Source of the DNA: Streptomyces albidoflavus
GTDB lineage: Bacteria; Actinomycetota; Actinomycetes; Streptomycetales; Streptomycetaceae
Length of the DNA: 64,000 nucleotides
Reading direction: 5' to 3'
Assembly (NCBI RefSeq): GCF_000719955.1
Contig: NZ_JOII01000028.1
Span: 22,039 to 86,038, forward strand
Shown: in pieces, positions 50,637 through 58,409 of the stretch
Layout: each line of letters begins with the position of its first letter
Numbering within the stretch: the first letter of the stretch is position 1
Notes under the pieces: model-generated
Seen by the model: only the letters and a program-made list of their open reading frames with translations
Database searches by the model: none
What the model was told of the DNA's origin: nothing
Position numbers and translations under genes: made by a program

Positions 50637-52793
50637 GTGCCCCAGCTCGCCTTCGCGAACAGCTTCTGGGAGAGCTACGACGTGCTGGAGAAGCCCGTCA
50701 AAGCCGGAGTGCGCAAGGCGATGACCAAGTTCCAACAGCTCACCGTCGCGGAACTGCACGCCGACAAGGGGCTTCACCTGGAGTCGGTGGACAAGGCGCG
50801 CGATCCACGGATGAGGACCATCCGGATCAACGACTTCTGGCGCGGAGTGGTCCTCGCCCCGAACGACGGCAGCGATGTCTTCCTCCTCGTCAACGTCGTG
50901 CCGCACGACGACGCCTACAGCTGGGCGGCCAAGCGGCTCTACACGGTCAACACCGCCACCCGCGGCCTGGAGGTCCGCAACGTCGTCGCCATCGAGCAAC
51001 TGACGCCGGCCCTGGAGAAGGCGGCGGCAGTGGCCCCCACTCTGCTCTTCGCCTCCCATTCGGACACCGTGCTGCGGGAACTCGGCATCGACGCGCAGGT
51101 GTTGCGGGCGGTGCGTACCATCACGGACCAGGCCCAGCTGGACGCGTTCGGCACCCTGCTTCCCGAGGACCAGTTCGAAGTCCTCCAGTACCTCGCGGAG
51201 GGCTTCAGCCCCGAAGAGGTCTACCGCGACGTCGTCACCGCACGGCGGCCCGCCGACGCTCCTGGGGACCCCGCGGACGACCTCGCGTCGGCGATCCTCC
51301 ACACCACAAGCCGCATCACACTCGTGACCGGGCCGGACGAGCTGGCCGAGATCCTGGAGAAGCCCTTCGCGGCCTGGCGGGTCTTCCTCCACCCCTCCCA
51401 GCGTCGCGTCGCCTACCGCGTGTCCTACGGCGGACCGGCGCAGGTGACCGGAGGCCCGGGCACGGGCAAGACTGTCGTCGCCCTGCATCGCGTCAAGCAC
51501 CTGTTGTCCCGCTCCGAGGACAGCCGGGTCCTGCTCACCACGTACACCAACGCTCTCGCGGCGAGCCTGCGCGAGAACCTCGCCCTGCTGCTCGACGGCG
51601 ATGAGGCGCAGCTTCGCAGGGTCGACGTGACGACAGTGAACGCCTACGCGCACCGAGCCCTTCAGACAGCCGGCGGCCGGACGCCGTCCCTTGTCGGAGA
51701 CCGTGAGGAGCGGCAGATCTGGCAGCGGGTCGGCAAACGCCTCGGCCTTCCGTGGCCGGAGCAGTTCCTCGCCCAGGAATATCGCCACGTCGTACTCGCC
51801 CAGGGCATCGGCACGCTCGACGCCTACCGGGGCGCGGTGCGCAGAGGGCGCGGCTCGGCGCTGCCCGTAGCCCAGCGAGAGCGCGTCTGGGAGGCGGTCG
51901 AGCTCTTCCGGGCCGAACTTGCTGCCCGAGGCGGCCGCACCCACCTCGATGTCTGCGCCCAGGCGGCACGGCTGCTGGAAGGGAAGGTCGCTTCGGACGG
52001 CCACGACTACGACCACGTGGTCGTCGATGAGGCGCAGGACCTGCATCCAGCCCAATGGCGGGTGCTGCGGGCAGCTGTGGGCCGTGGACCCGACGACCTC
52101 TTCATCACCGGTGACCCCCATCAGCGGATCTACGATTCCAGGGTCTCCCTGGCCTCACTGGGCATCACGGTGACCGGCCGGAGCGGTCGGCTGCGGATCA
52201 ACTACCGCAGTACGGAGGAGATCCTCGGCTGGTCCACCGGCATTCTGAAGGAGATGGACGTCGAGGATCTCGGGGGCGACGGTGCGGACAGCCTCCTCGG
52301 TTACCGCTCACTGCTCCACGGAGGACGCCCTCACGCCAGAGGTCATGCTTCCGAGCAGGTCGAAGTGGACGCGATCGTCGAGCGGATCGAGGAGTGGATC
52401 GGCCAAGGCATGCGCCCCGAGGAGATCGGGGTGTGCGCCCGCTTCCACCTGCTCCTGGACAAGGTGTACGACAGGCTCGCGGCTCGGGGCATTCCCGTGG
52501 TCCGGGTCAAGGAGGGACCGGGGGCGGGAACGGCAGGGGTGCGCCTCGCGACGATGCACGCGATGAAGGGGCTGGAGTTTCGTGGCGTCGGTGTACTCGG
52601 GGTTTCGGACGGCGCACTCCCGTTCGCCCGTGAGGTCACCGCGGCCGCGACGGACAGGCTGCAGAACGAGGCCGATCTGCTGCGTGAGCGGTGCCTGCTC
52701 TTCGTCGCCTGCACACGGGCCAGGGAAGCATTGCACGTGTCCTGGAGCGGAAAGCCCAGCCCGTTCGTGCCCCTGCCTTCCGAACTCCCCTGA
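50637..52793 (+). CDS. UvrD-type helicase with N-terminal RelE-like domain
   Basis: A 718-residue fusion. Residues 1-~105 resemble a RelE/ParE toxin fold: FANSFWESYDVLEKPVKAGVRKAMTKF, LHLESVDKARDPRMRTIRIN, FWRGVVLA and PHDDAYSWAAKR. Residues about 240-718 are an SF1A helicase: TGGPGTGKT (Lys278), VVVDEAQDLHPAQW, ITGDPHQRIYD, LRINYRS, TMHAMKGLEF and LLFVACTRAREAL. Such fusions are common in actinobacteria near defence genes; the toxin-like part may bind ribosome or DNA rather than cleave mRNA. Start GTG 50637 has AAGGAG 8 bases upstream. It ends 12 bases from the stop of the convergent methylase gene. Helicase function is clear; the RelE call rests on the sequence pattern. Confidence 0.85.
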   Translation: MPQLAFANSFWESYDVLEKPVKAGVRKAMTKFQQLTVAELHADKGLHLESVDKARDPRMRTIRINDFWRGVVLAPNDGSDVFLLVNVVPHDDAYSWAAKRLYTVNTATRGLEVRNVVAIEQLTPALEKAAAVAPTLLFASHSDTVLRELGIDAQVLRAVRTITDQAQLDAFGTLLPEDQFEVLQYLAEGFSPEEVYRDVVTARRPADAPGDPADDLASAILHTTSRITLVTGPDELAEILEKPFAAWRVFLHPSQRRVAYRVSYGGPAQVTGGPGTGKTVVALHRVKHLLSRSEDSRVLLTTYTNALAASLRENLALLLDGDEAQLRRVDVTTVNAYAHRALQTAGGRTPSLVGDREERQIWQRVGKRLGLPWPEQFLAQEYRHVVLAQGIGTLDAYRGAVRRGRGSALPVAQRERVWEAVELFRAELAARGGRTHLDVCAQAARLLEGKVASDGHDYDHVVVDEAQDLHPAQWRVLRAAVGRGPDDLFITGDPHQRIYDSRVSLASLGITVTGRSGRLRINYRSTEEILGWSTGILKEMDVEDLGGDGADSLLGYRSLLHGGRPHARGHASEQVEVDAIVERIEEWIGQGMRPEEIGVCARFHLLLDKVYDRLAARGIPVVRVKEGPGAGTAGVRLATMHAMKGLEFRGVGVLGVSDGALPFAREVTAAATDRLQNEADLLRERCLLFVACTRAREALHVSWSGKPSPFVPLPSELP

Positions 52794-52805
52794 CCGGCCG
52801 ACGGG

Positions 52806-54467
52806 TCACTCGCCGGAATCGTCCGCAGGAGGTGCAAGGGCTCCGTTGGTCAGCCCCTCCCGGGCCAGAGCGGCTGCCTCCTTCCCCAGTTCGGCCAGAC
52901 TCGCGACGCGTTCCTCGAACTCTTGGAGAGAACGGAAGACGGCTCCGTAGCGACGCTGGTCGGCGACCGCCATCTGCGGGATGCGGGCCGCCCGCGCGTC
53001 CACACGGTGCGTTCCGCTGGTACTGGTCGAGCGGCGGACGTTGGACGCGCTCTGAAGAAAGCCGCGCAGGTAGTCCGTATCGAGTTGAGGACTCAGGGAT
53101 TGGGGGCCGCCGGCGCCCGCCTCGATCAGTCCCGCTCGGGACAGATCCGCGAGGCTGACCGTGGCTGTGTCCAGAGAGTCTTCTCCCGCCGTTTCCCGCA
53201 AGGCCGGCAGGAGTGCGCCCAGCGCTTGGAGCTGCTGCTCGATCTCTTCGCGCAGGGACCAGTACTCCGCCCGGAAGTCCTGGGTGGAACGGTGGATGTG
53301 AAGGTTCGGCGTGAGGTCCACGGTCTCGTCGAGGAGGTCGATGAGGGGGATGTCGGCGACCTGGTCGCTGGTGGGTTCCAGTGGTCCGTCCGGATCGTTG
53401 CCCGTCAGGTCGACCATGCGGACGTGTGACGGAGCCGTGTCGTCCGGTTTCGGGCGGCGGAGGATCCAGAGCAGTACGGGGACGGAGTGCGAGGAGGCGA
53501 CTCCACCCGGTAGCGCGATGACGTGGGCGAGGATTCCCCGCCGTACGAGTTCCGCCCGGATCCGGCGTCCAGCCTTGCGGTAGGCCACGGATGACGGCAT
53601 GACGATCACCGTGCGGCCGCCAGGGGCGGTGTGGGCGTAACAGTGCTGGAGCCAGGCGAGCTCCCCCTCCGCCTTGGAGGGGGTGCCAAGCTCCCATCGT
53701 GCGTCGAGGAGCAGTTCCTCGCGCCCCCAGTCCGGGCCGACGGCGGGAGGCTCGCACACGACGAGGTCGGCGCGGAGCGAGGGCCAGGCATCCGCCCGCA
53801 GCGAGTCACCCGCTTGGATCACCGCATCGGCTCGGCCGCTCAACTTGGCTCGGAGTTCCGCGAACCGTGCTGCTGCGGGGTCGATCTCCTGCCCGCGAAT
53901 GACCGTACTGCCGTCGTCCCCCGCAACCATGAGAAGGACCCCGATCCCGCAGGCGGGATCGAAGACGGTGGTGCCCTTGGGTAAAGGGCCCACAAAGTGA
54001 GCGACCGCCCGGGCGATCCTCGCCGAGGTCACCTGATCCGAGCCGCTGCGACGCGCCGAATCCTGAAAGCGTTCGACGAGTCCGTCGGCCACGTCGGTTG
54101 GTGTGGCGCTCTGTGCTGACGAGGCGACGATCGCAGCCGCTGCGGAGTCGAGACCAGACGGATTTCCCGTCGAAAGGAAAGCTGCGACCGAAGACAGGCC
54201 GCTGATCATGTCATCGCCGAACGACGCGCGGAGCGCCTGCCAGAGCCGGACTTCGTCGGACACGTCATGGCTCTTCCGCTGGTTCGCGAGCCATGCCCGT
54301 ACATCGGTAAGGGAAAACAGAGGTGTGCCTGAACTGCCTCCCGCCGGGGCGGGGAAGTCCTTGTGGCGGCGTCTCCAGTTCGACACAGCGGCTCGTGTCA
54401 CGCCCGCGATGCGAGCGATCTCGGCCCCGGTGATCAAAGGGTCTACTGCATCCGCGTCATCCCTCAT
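52806..54467 (-). CDS. N6-DNA-methylase-like protein with N-terminal HTH, altered catalytic motif
   Basis: A 553-residue HsdM-like protein. Residues 10-60 are an HTH with an adjacent wing (ITGAEIARIAGVTRAAVSNWRRRHKDFPAPAGG), unusual for an ordinary methylase. SAM motif I is FDPACGIGVLL (Asp170). Where NPPF/Y is expected stands VCEPPAVG (Glu239-Ala242), so catalysis is doubtful. Later segments (LAWLQHCYAHTAPGGRTVIVMPSSVAYRKAG; GVASSHSVPVLLWIL) follow the family well. The C-terminus may hold a specificity region. I chose ATG 54467: TACGGT sits 6 bases upstream, suggesting leaderless transcription. An ATG at 54551 would place the palindrome at 54513-54527 inside the gene. The HTH makes it a candidate regulator of the palindrome-bearing operons. 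Confidence 0.8.
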   Translation of the reverse strand: MRDDADAVDPLITGAEIARIAGVTRAAVSNWRRRHKDFPAPAGGSSGTPLFSLTDVRAWLANQRKSHDVSDEVRLWQALRASFGDDMISGLSSVAAFLSTGNPSGLDSAAAAIVASSAQSATPTDVADGLVERFQDSARRSGSDQVTSARIARAVAHFVGPLPKGTTVFDPACGIGVLLMVAGDDGSTVIRGQEIDPAAARFAELRAKLSGRADAVIQAGDSLRADAWPSLRADLVVCEPPAVGPDWGREELLLDARWELGTPSKAEGELAWLQHCYAHTAPGGRTVIVMPSSVAYRKAGRRIRAELVRRGILAHVIALPGGVASSHSVPVLLWILRRPKPDDTAPSHVRMVDLTGNDPDGPLEPTSDQVADIPLIDLLDETVDLTPNLHIHRSTQDFRAEYWSLREEIEQQLQALGALLPALRETAGEDSLDTATVSLADLSRAGLIEAGAGGPQSLSPQLDTDYLRGFLQSASNVRRSTSTSGTHRVDARAARIPQMAVADQRRYGAVFRSLQEFEERVASLAELGKEAAALAREGLTNGALAPPADDSGE

Positions 54468-54512
54468 ACGGAAACCGTACACGCCATTGCAGACACGCGG
54501 TAAGTGTTGGGC

Positions 54513-54527
54513 GTTGACGTCGTCAAC
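54513..54527. promoter_or_regulatory. Operator-like palindrome copy 3 (GTTGACGTCGTCAAC)
   Basis: Third perfect copy of the 15-bp palindrome. Its centre is 53 bases upstream of the HTH-methylase start on the minus strand. Two promoter readings fit: TTACCG with TACGGT 18 bases apart, placing the palindrome just upstream of the -35 as an activator site, or TTGACG within the palindrome as -35 with TTACCG as -10, making it a repressor site. Confidence 0.75.
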
Positions 54528-54584
54528 GTGTTCATCTGGGACGGAAGTCATCCGCTTGTGCAGGAACGTGAGCGGCGGTGGGAT

Positions 54585-55010
54585 TCAGACCTTCATGACG
54601 GTGGCGTGCCCGCGGCACAGCGCTGTGAGGTCCTCAGGATCGGAAGCAAGGATCGTGGCCGGCCCTGGTGAGGCCAGTGCGGTGGCGGCGAGTATGGCGT
54701 CGATGGCGTACTTGTGGCCGTGCGGGCCGGCGCGAGCAGGATGGCGGCGTGGCGGGCGATCGGCTCGGTGATCGGTTCCACGACCAGGCGGGAGAGTGTC
54801 CACTCCGGGGCCGGGCGGTTGATGCGGGGGCGGGCCACTTCGACCAAGGCGGCTGCCGAGGTGATCACACGGAGGTCGTCGGTGCGGGCCAGGGCGAGCC
54901 GGGCGTGACCGTTTGGCGGGCAGGCGGCCGAGGCGATCACTTGAAGGCCGGCGTCACAAGCGGCTTGCGGACCTCGTGGTCGCGTTGTGCAGTCTCGGCG
55001 AGCCTTCGCC
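54585..55010 (-). pseudogene. Decayed VapC-type PIN toxin gene
   Basis: Minus-strand fragments of a PIN-domain protein in three frames. One holds DHEVRKPLVTPA (about 54950-55005), the next VIASAACPPNGHARLALARTDDLRVITSAAALVEVARPR (start near 54940), and the third HGHKYAIDAILAATALASPGPATILASDPEDLTALC to the stop at 54585. Together they give the usual PIN order ending in the conserved YAIDA-x-LAATAL and ILASDPEDL blocks. Frame changes are needed near 54740 and 54945. No intact antitoxin is visible upstream. Decay at the island's right edge suggests older, now useless, stabilisation genes. Confidence 0.65.
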
Positions 55011-55204
55011 GTCCGGCGAAAAGATCACGCTCGCGAGCTCGCCCCGCTTGGTGGCGGCATCCGGGCCGTCGAGGGGCAGTACGCGTGCGTCGAAAGGCCG
55101 CGCGTAGCGCCCATGGCGCACGTAGTGCACATGGATCTTGAGTCCGTTTTGCGCACCACGTGTCTCTGACCTGCGGTTTTCATTAACCTGCTTTTGGCTC
55201 TACA

Positions 55205-55269
55205 TGTTTTCCATGACGCATCATGTGGAGTGCGTGGCGATTCTGGAGCCTGCGGCCAAGAACTCCTGA
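55205..55269 (+). repeat. Right attachment-site-like repeat (attR): displaced 3' end of RNA methyltransferase gene
   Basis: This stretch would encode MTHHVECVAILEPAAKNS and a stop, the same ending as the methyltransferase gene at 9321-9383. There is no open frame upstream to join it, so it is a gene remnant. The 20 bases 55213-55232 match 9327-9346 exactly; the remainder differs mainly at silent positions. It marks the right boundary of the island. The preceding DNA contains CTGACCTGCGGTTTT (55167-55181), similar to the sequence just after the methyltransferase stop (TGACCTGCTGTTT), which hints at a second, older junction. Confidence 0.75.
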
Positions 55270-55369
55270 CCGAAGGGTCCTCGAGGTGGTCGGATCACTC
55301 CGGGAACGTGGAGCCGGGGCGTGAACTCCGTCTGGAACACCTTCCGTGTCACCGCCCTCCCCCCTCCGT

Positions 55370-56701
55370 TCACTCAGGTGTGGCCAGCAACCCCGCCCCC
55401 GTGACCCGGTGCAGGTGCATCACCACGTCGTGGGAGTGGGCCGGGGCGACCTTCTGGGGCGGTTCGGGGTAGGCGGTGCCGATGTTGCGGGTGGGGCGGG
55501 GGGTGGAGAGCCAGGTGCGGGTGGGGGTGGGGGCGGTGCGGAGGTCGAGGTAGTAGTCGGTGGGGGTGACGCTGTTCAGGAAGTGTTCGGTGGTGTTCCG
55601 GGCGGGGGCCTTCAGGGTGTGGAGGGTGGTGGCGCCGTCGCGGCCCGTGGCGTTGAAGGAGCCGGTGCCGAAGGTCATGGCGGCGCTGAGGTAGGCGGTG
55701 CCGAGCCGGTCGCGGAGGAAGGCGCCCTGCATCTTGGGGTAGCGGGGGTCGGCGGAGCGGTAGGCGAGATGGCTGTTGTGGGCGGAGAGGAGGATCTTGT
55801 CGCCGGTCTGCTCGTGCCACCAGGCGACGTTGTCCGCCATGAGCTGGTCGCGGTAGCCCATCGAGGCGCGCAGGTCCTCGGGGTCCTCGAAGTCGAAGGC
55901 GTAGCCGCGGGCGGTCTGGTCGATGGCGCGGGCGTGCTGGAGGGCCCAGGCGCGCGCCTCGGCGGCCGGGCCGGAGGACGGCGCGTTGCGGGTGAGGAGG
56001 GCGAGGGCCGCGGTGGTGCGGGTGGCGAGGGCCCGGCGTTCCGGGAGGGGGCGGGTCAGGTACTCCTTCATGTAGGTGCCCGACGAGGTGGTGGGGCGCA
56101 GGCCGCGGTACAGCTCGGCGAGACGGGGCAGCAGGCGGGGCTGGTGGAGGGCGGCGTAGCGCAGGACGCGGTCGTACAGCTCGGGGCCGGCGTAGGCGAA
56201 GTCGTCGCCGAGGAAACGGACCTGGTCCTTCGGATGGTCGGTGTTCCACTCCCGGATCCACTCGACGAGGGCGAGGTACTCCTTCGTGTTCCACCAGGCG
56301 TACGTGTCCTGGAACTCCTCGCGCATGATGCGGCGCGGGTCGCCCTCGCCGGTGCGTACGTACGCGTCCAGCCGCAGGCCGGTGCTCCAGGCCGTCTCCA
56401 GGGCGAAGGCGCGGAAGCCCTTCTCCTCGACCAGGTAGCGCAGCACCCGGTGCTTCATGGTGAAGAACTCGTGCGAGCTGTGCGTGGCCTCGCCGAGACC
56501 CACCACCTTCGCGTCGCCCACCATCCGCCCGAGGGGACGCAGGTCGGCCAGGTCGCCGGCCGGGTCGGTGGTGCGCAGCGCGTGGGCGTGGCGGGCCGCC
56601 CCCTGCCGGGCCTGTTCCTCGGGTGGCGGGAGCGTGGCCGCGACGAGGCCGAGGGTGCACAGGAGCAGGGTCAGGATGAGGACGCATCGGTTCCGGGCCA
56701 T
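55370..56701 (-). CDS. Erythromycin esterase family protein (Ere/DUF, secreted)
   Basis: A 443-residue protein of the EreA/EreB-like superfamily. The N-terminus (RNRCVLILTLLLCTLGLVAA) is a signal peptide, so it acts outside the membrane. Family motifs are VVGLGEATHSSHEFFTMKHRVLRYLVEEKGFRAFALE, which carries the conserved Glu and His residues of the metal-free hydrolase core, then FLGDDFAY and ILLSAHNSHLAY. Known members hydrolyse the macrolide lactone, but most actinobacterial ones have unknown substrates, and secreted forms may act on other esters. It begins 86 bases downstream of the thioesterase gene in the same orientation and may be separate from the NRPS cluster. The preceding 100 bases at its 3' side carry nothing I recognise. 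Confidence 0.85.
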   Translation of the reverse strand: MARNRCVLILTLLLCTLGLVAATLPPPEEQARQGAARHAHALRTTDPAGDLADLRPLGRMVGDAKVVGLGEATHSSHEFFTMKHRVLRYLVEEKGFRAFALETAWSTGLRLDAYVRTGEGDPRRIMREEFQDTYAWWNTKEYLALVEWIREWNTDHPKDQVRFLGDDFAYAGPELYDRVLRYAALHQPRLLPRLAELYRGLRPTTSSGTYMKEYLTRPLPERRALATRTTAALALLTRNAPSSGPAAEARAWALQHARAIDQTARGYAFDFEDPEDLRASMGYRDQLMADNVAWWHEQTGDKILLSAHNSHLAYRSADPRYPKMQGAFLRDRLGTAYLSAAMTFGTGSFNATGRDGATTLHTLKAPARNTTEHFLNSVTPTDYYLDLRTAPTPTRTWLSTPRPTRNIGTAYPEPPQKVAPAHSHDVVMHLHRVTGAGLLATPE

Positions 56702-56787
56702 GGGACAAGGTTCCGGTTCCGGTGCTCATCAGGACATCCGGCACCCCTCCGAATGGCCCGGAGCTTCTCCCGACCATCCCCGTTCCG

Positions 56788-57525
56788 CTAAACCGGTACG
56801 TGCAGTTCCGGGTCCAGGGCGGCGCGGGCGACCCGCTCGGCCTCCGGGACCAGGTAGAAGTGGTCGCCGTCCAGGACGGTGAGGGCGAAGCGGCCCGAGG
56901 TCACGGCGCGCCACTGTCCGGCCTCCTCCGGGGTGACCTGAGGGTCGTCGGCGCCGGTCAGAGCGTGAATGGCCGCGCGCAGCTGGGGTGTTCCGGCGGC
57001 CGGGCGGTAGGCGTCGATGAGGCGGTAGTCGTTGGCGATGATGGGCAGGAGCAGTTCGCGCAGCTCCGGGTCCTCGAAGACCGTCGCGTGGGTGCCGCCC
57101 AGCGCCAGGACGGCCGCCACGACCTCCTCGTCCGTCCGTGCGGAGGTGCGTGGGGAGCGCCGCGGGGCCCGCCCGGAAACACACAGACGAGTGACGTGGG
57201 TGGCACCCGAACGCTCGACGCGCAGCAGCGTCTCGTGTGCGACGGCGGCGCCCATGCTGTGGCCGAAGAAGACGGTGGGCAGCGGCGGGAGGGCCAGCAA
57301 CTCCTCGGCGAGCGCCGTCGCCAGCTCCTCCATCGTCGCGACCAGCGGCTCGCGCACGCGGTTCTCGCGGCCCGGGTACTGCACGGCGATCAGCTCCACC
57401 TCCGGCGGGGCGCACCGGCGCCAGTCACGGTAGAAACTGGCCGCGCCGCCCGCGTGGGGGAAGCAGACCAGGCGGCGGGTGGGGGCGAGGGGCTTGGTGT
57501 ACCGGGTGAGGGCGGATGTGGGCAT
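56788..57525 (-). CDS. Type II thioesterase
   Basis: A 245-residue alpha/beta hydrolase that removes wrong or stalled acyl groups from NRPS or PKS carrier proteins. It shows LVCFPHAGGAASFYRDW (oxyanion region), VQYPGRENR, the nucleophile elbow FFGHSMGAAVA (Ser), the catalytic Asp in TGADDPQV and the His in VLDGDHFYL. The length is normal for the family (RifR, TycF). It starts 18 bases after the regulator gene's stop and is almost certainly co-transcribed with it. It supports the view that the minus-strand genes to its right form a nonribosomal peptide cluster. Confidence 0.93.
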   Translation of the reverse strand: MPTSALTRYTKPLAPTRRLVCFPHAGGAASFYRDWRRCAPPEVELIAVQYPGRENRVREPLVATMEELATALAEELLALPPLPTVFFGHSMGAAVAHETLLRVERSGATHVTRLCVSGRAPRRSPRTSARTDEEVVAAVLALGGTHATVFEDPELRELLLPIIANDYRLIDAYRPAAGTPQLRAAIHALTGADDPQVTPEEAGQWRAVTSGRFALTVLDGDHFYLVPEAERVARAALDPELHVPV

Positions 57526-57543
57526 GCCGGAGCTTCCGTTTCT

Positions 57544-58356
57544 TCAGCCGAGGATGGCCTCGCCCAGCGGGGTGAGGCTGTGGACCGCGAGGTTCTGGCG
57601 GCGCTCCGTGGACACGAAGCCGGCGCGGCGCAGGATCGTGAGGTGTTTGCTGGCGGAGGGGCTGGAGATGTGGACCCGGTCGGCGACCTGGCCCGTGGAG
57701 CGGGTCTCGCGCAGGGCCTCCAGGACGTCCGCCCTGGTCCGGCCGAGCAGGGCGGGAAGGGCCGACTCGCCCTCCTGGCTCTGCCACAGCGCGGCGGCCG
57801 GCTCCGTGTCGGGGGCGATGTTGTAGACCAGGATCGGCAGTCCGTGCCAGCCCACGCTGTCGTCGAGCAGGAACGGGTGCGGAGCGAAGAGGGAGGGGAC
57901 GAGCGTCAGGCCCTGGCCGGTCAGGGAGGTGCGCCGGGGCGGCCGTCCGTTGGCGACGCGGAGCACGGGGGCCTCCCACCGGATGGCGCTGTGGCGATTG
58001 TTGAGGACGTGCTCGACACCTCCGGCCAGCATCTCCCGGCCGCAGGAATCTCGTTCAGCTTTCAATAACCGCTGAATTCTGTCCCAGAACGGCTCGACCG
58101 CCATCTTGTGGAACACGTCCCCCTCGTGCGGAAGGGGCGAGGTCAGCGTTTCCACCAGAGAGGCGGAACGCGCCTTCGCCATGGTGGCGCCCGCTCTTCG
58201 CAATCGGATCCGCGCGGTGCGGCGCCACTCGGAAAGGGCGTCCCGCTGCTGTTTTCCCAACTGCCCCCAGGCCAGATGAGTCTCGAAGGCGGTACCCAGA
58301 GTTCCGATGATGCGAATACGCGCCAGATCCTCGACGCCCAGGCATATCTCCAGCAT
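57544..58356 (-). CDS. ArsR-type HTH transcriptional regulator with DUF5937
   Basis: A 270-residue regulator. The N-terminal ~170 residues are a DUF5937-like ligand or dimerisation domain (MLEICLGVEDLARIRI). The C-terminal 90 residues carry an ArsR winged helix (LLGRTRADVLEALRETRSTGQVADRVHISSPSASKHLTILRRAGFVSTERRQNLAVHSLTPLGEAIL). There are no metal-binding cysteine pairs, so a small molecule or no ligand is likelier than metal. ATG 58356 has GGGGAG 8 bases upstream. It lies between the P450 and thioesterase genes, so it is a likely cluster-situated regulator. Confidence 0.85.
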   Translation of the reverse strand: MLEICLGVEDLARIRIIGTLGTAFETHLAWGQLGKQQRDALSEWRRTARIRLRRAGATMAKARSASLVETLTSPLPHEGDVFHKMAVEPFWDRIQRLLKAERDSCGREMLAGGVEHVLNNRHSAIRWEAPVLRVANGRPPRRTSLTGQGLTLVPSLFAPHPFLLDDSVGWHGLPILVYNIAPDTEPAAALWQSQEGESALPALLGRTRADVLEALRETRSTGQVADRVHISSPSASKHLTILRRAGFVSTERRQNLAVHSLTPLGEAILG

Positions 58357-58409
58357 GACGAAGCACTCCCCCCAGTGATCGGTCCGAGACTATATCGACG
58401 CGCGTAGTG

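Larger units (their letters stand above)
9327..55232. mobile_element. Defence-rich genomic island inserted at 3' end of RNA methyltransferase gene
   Basis: The boundaries are the two copies of a 20-bp core (9327-9346 and 55213-55232) inside a longer duplication of the methyltransferase 3' end. Inside are two multi-gene antiviral operons, a toxin-antitoxin pair, several frameshifted genes and a degenerate tRNA-like piece. Outside are ordinary core and metabolite genes. I found no integrase, excisionase, replication or conjugation gene, so the island is either a fixed relic or was mobilised in trans. Accretion of several elements at one site is also possible. Boundaries are seen in the sequence; mobility is inferred. 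Confidence 0.75.

Noticed and set aside
55370-56701. Self-resistance gene for a macrolide cluster
   Set aside because: It belongs to the erythromycin esterase family, but no polyketide genes are visible and the family is functionally broad.
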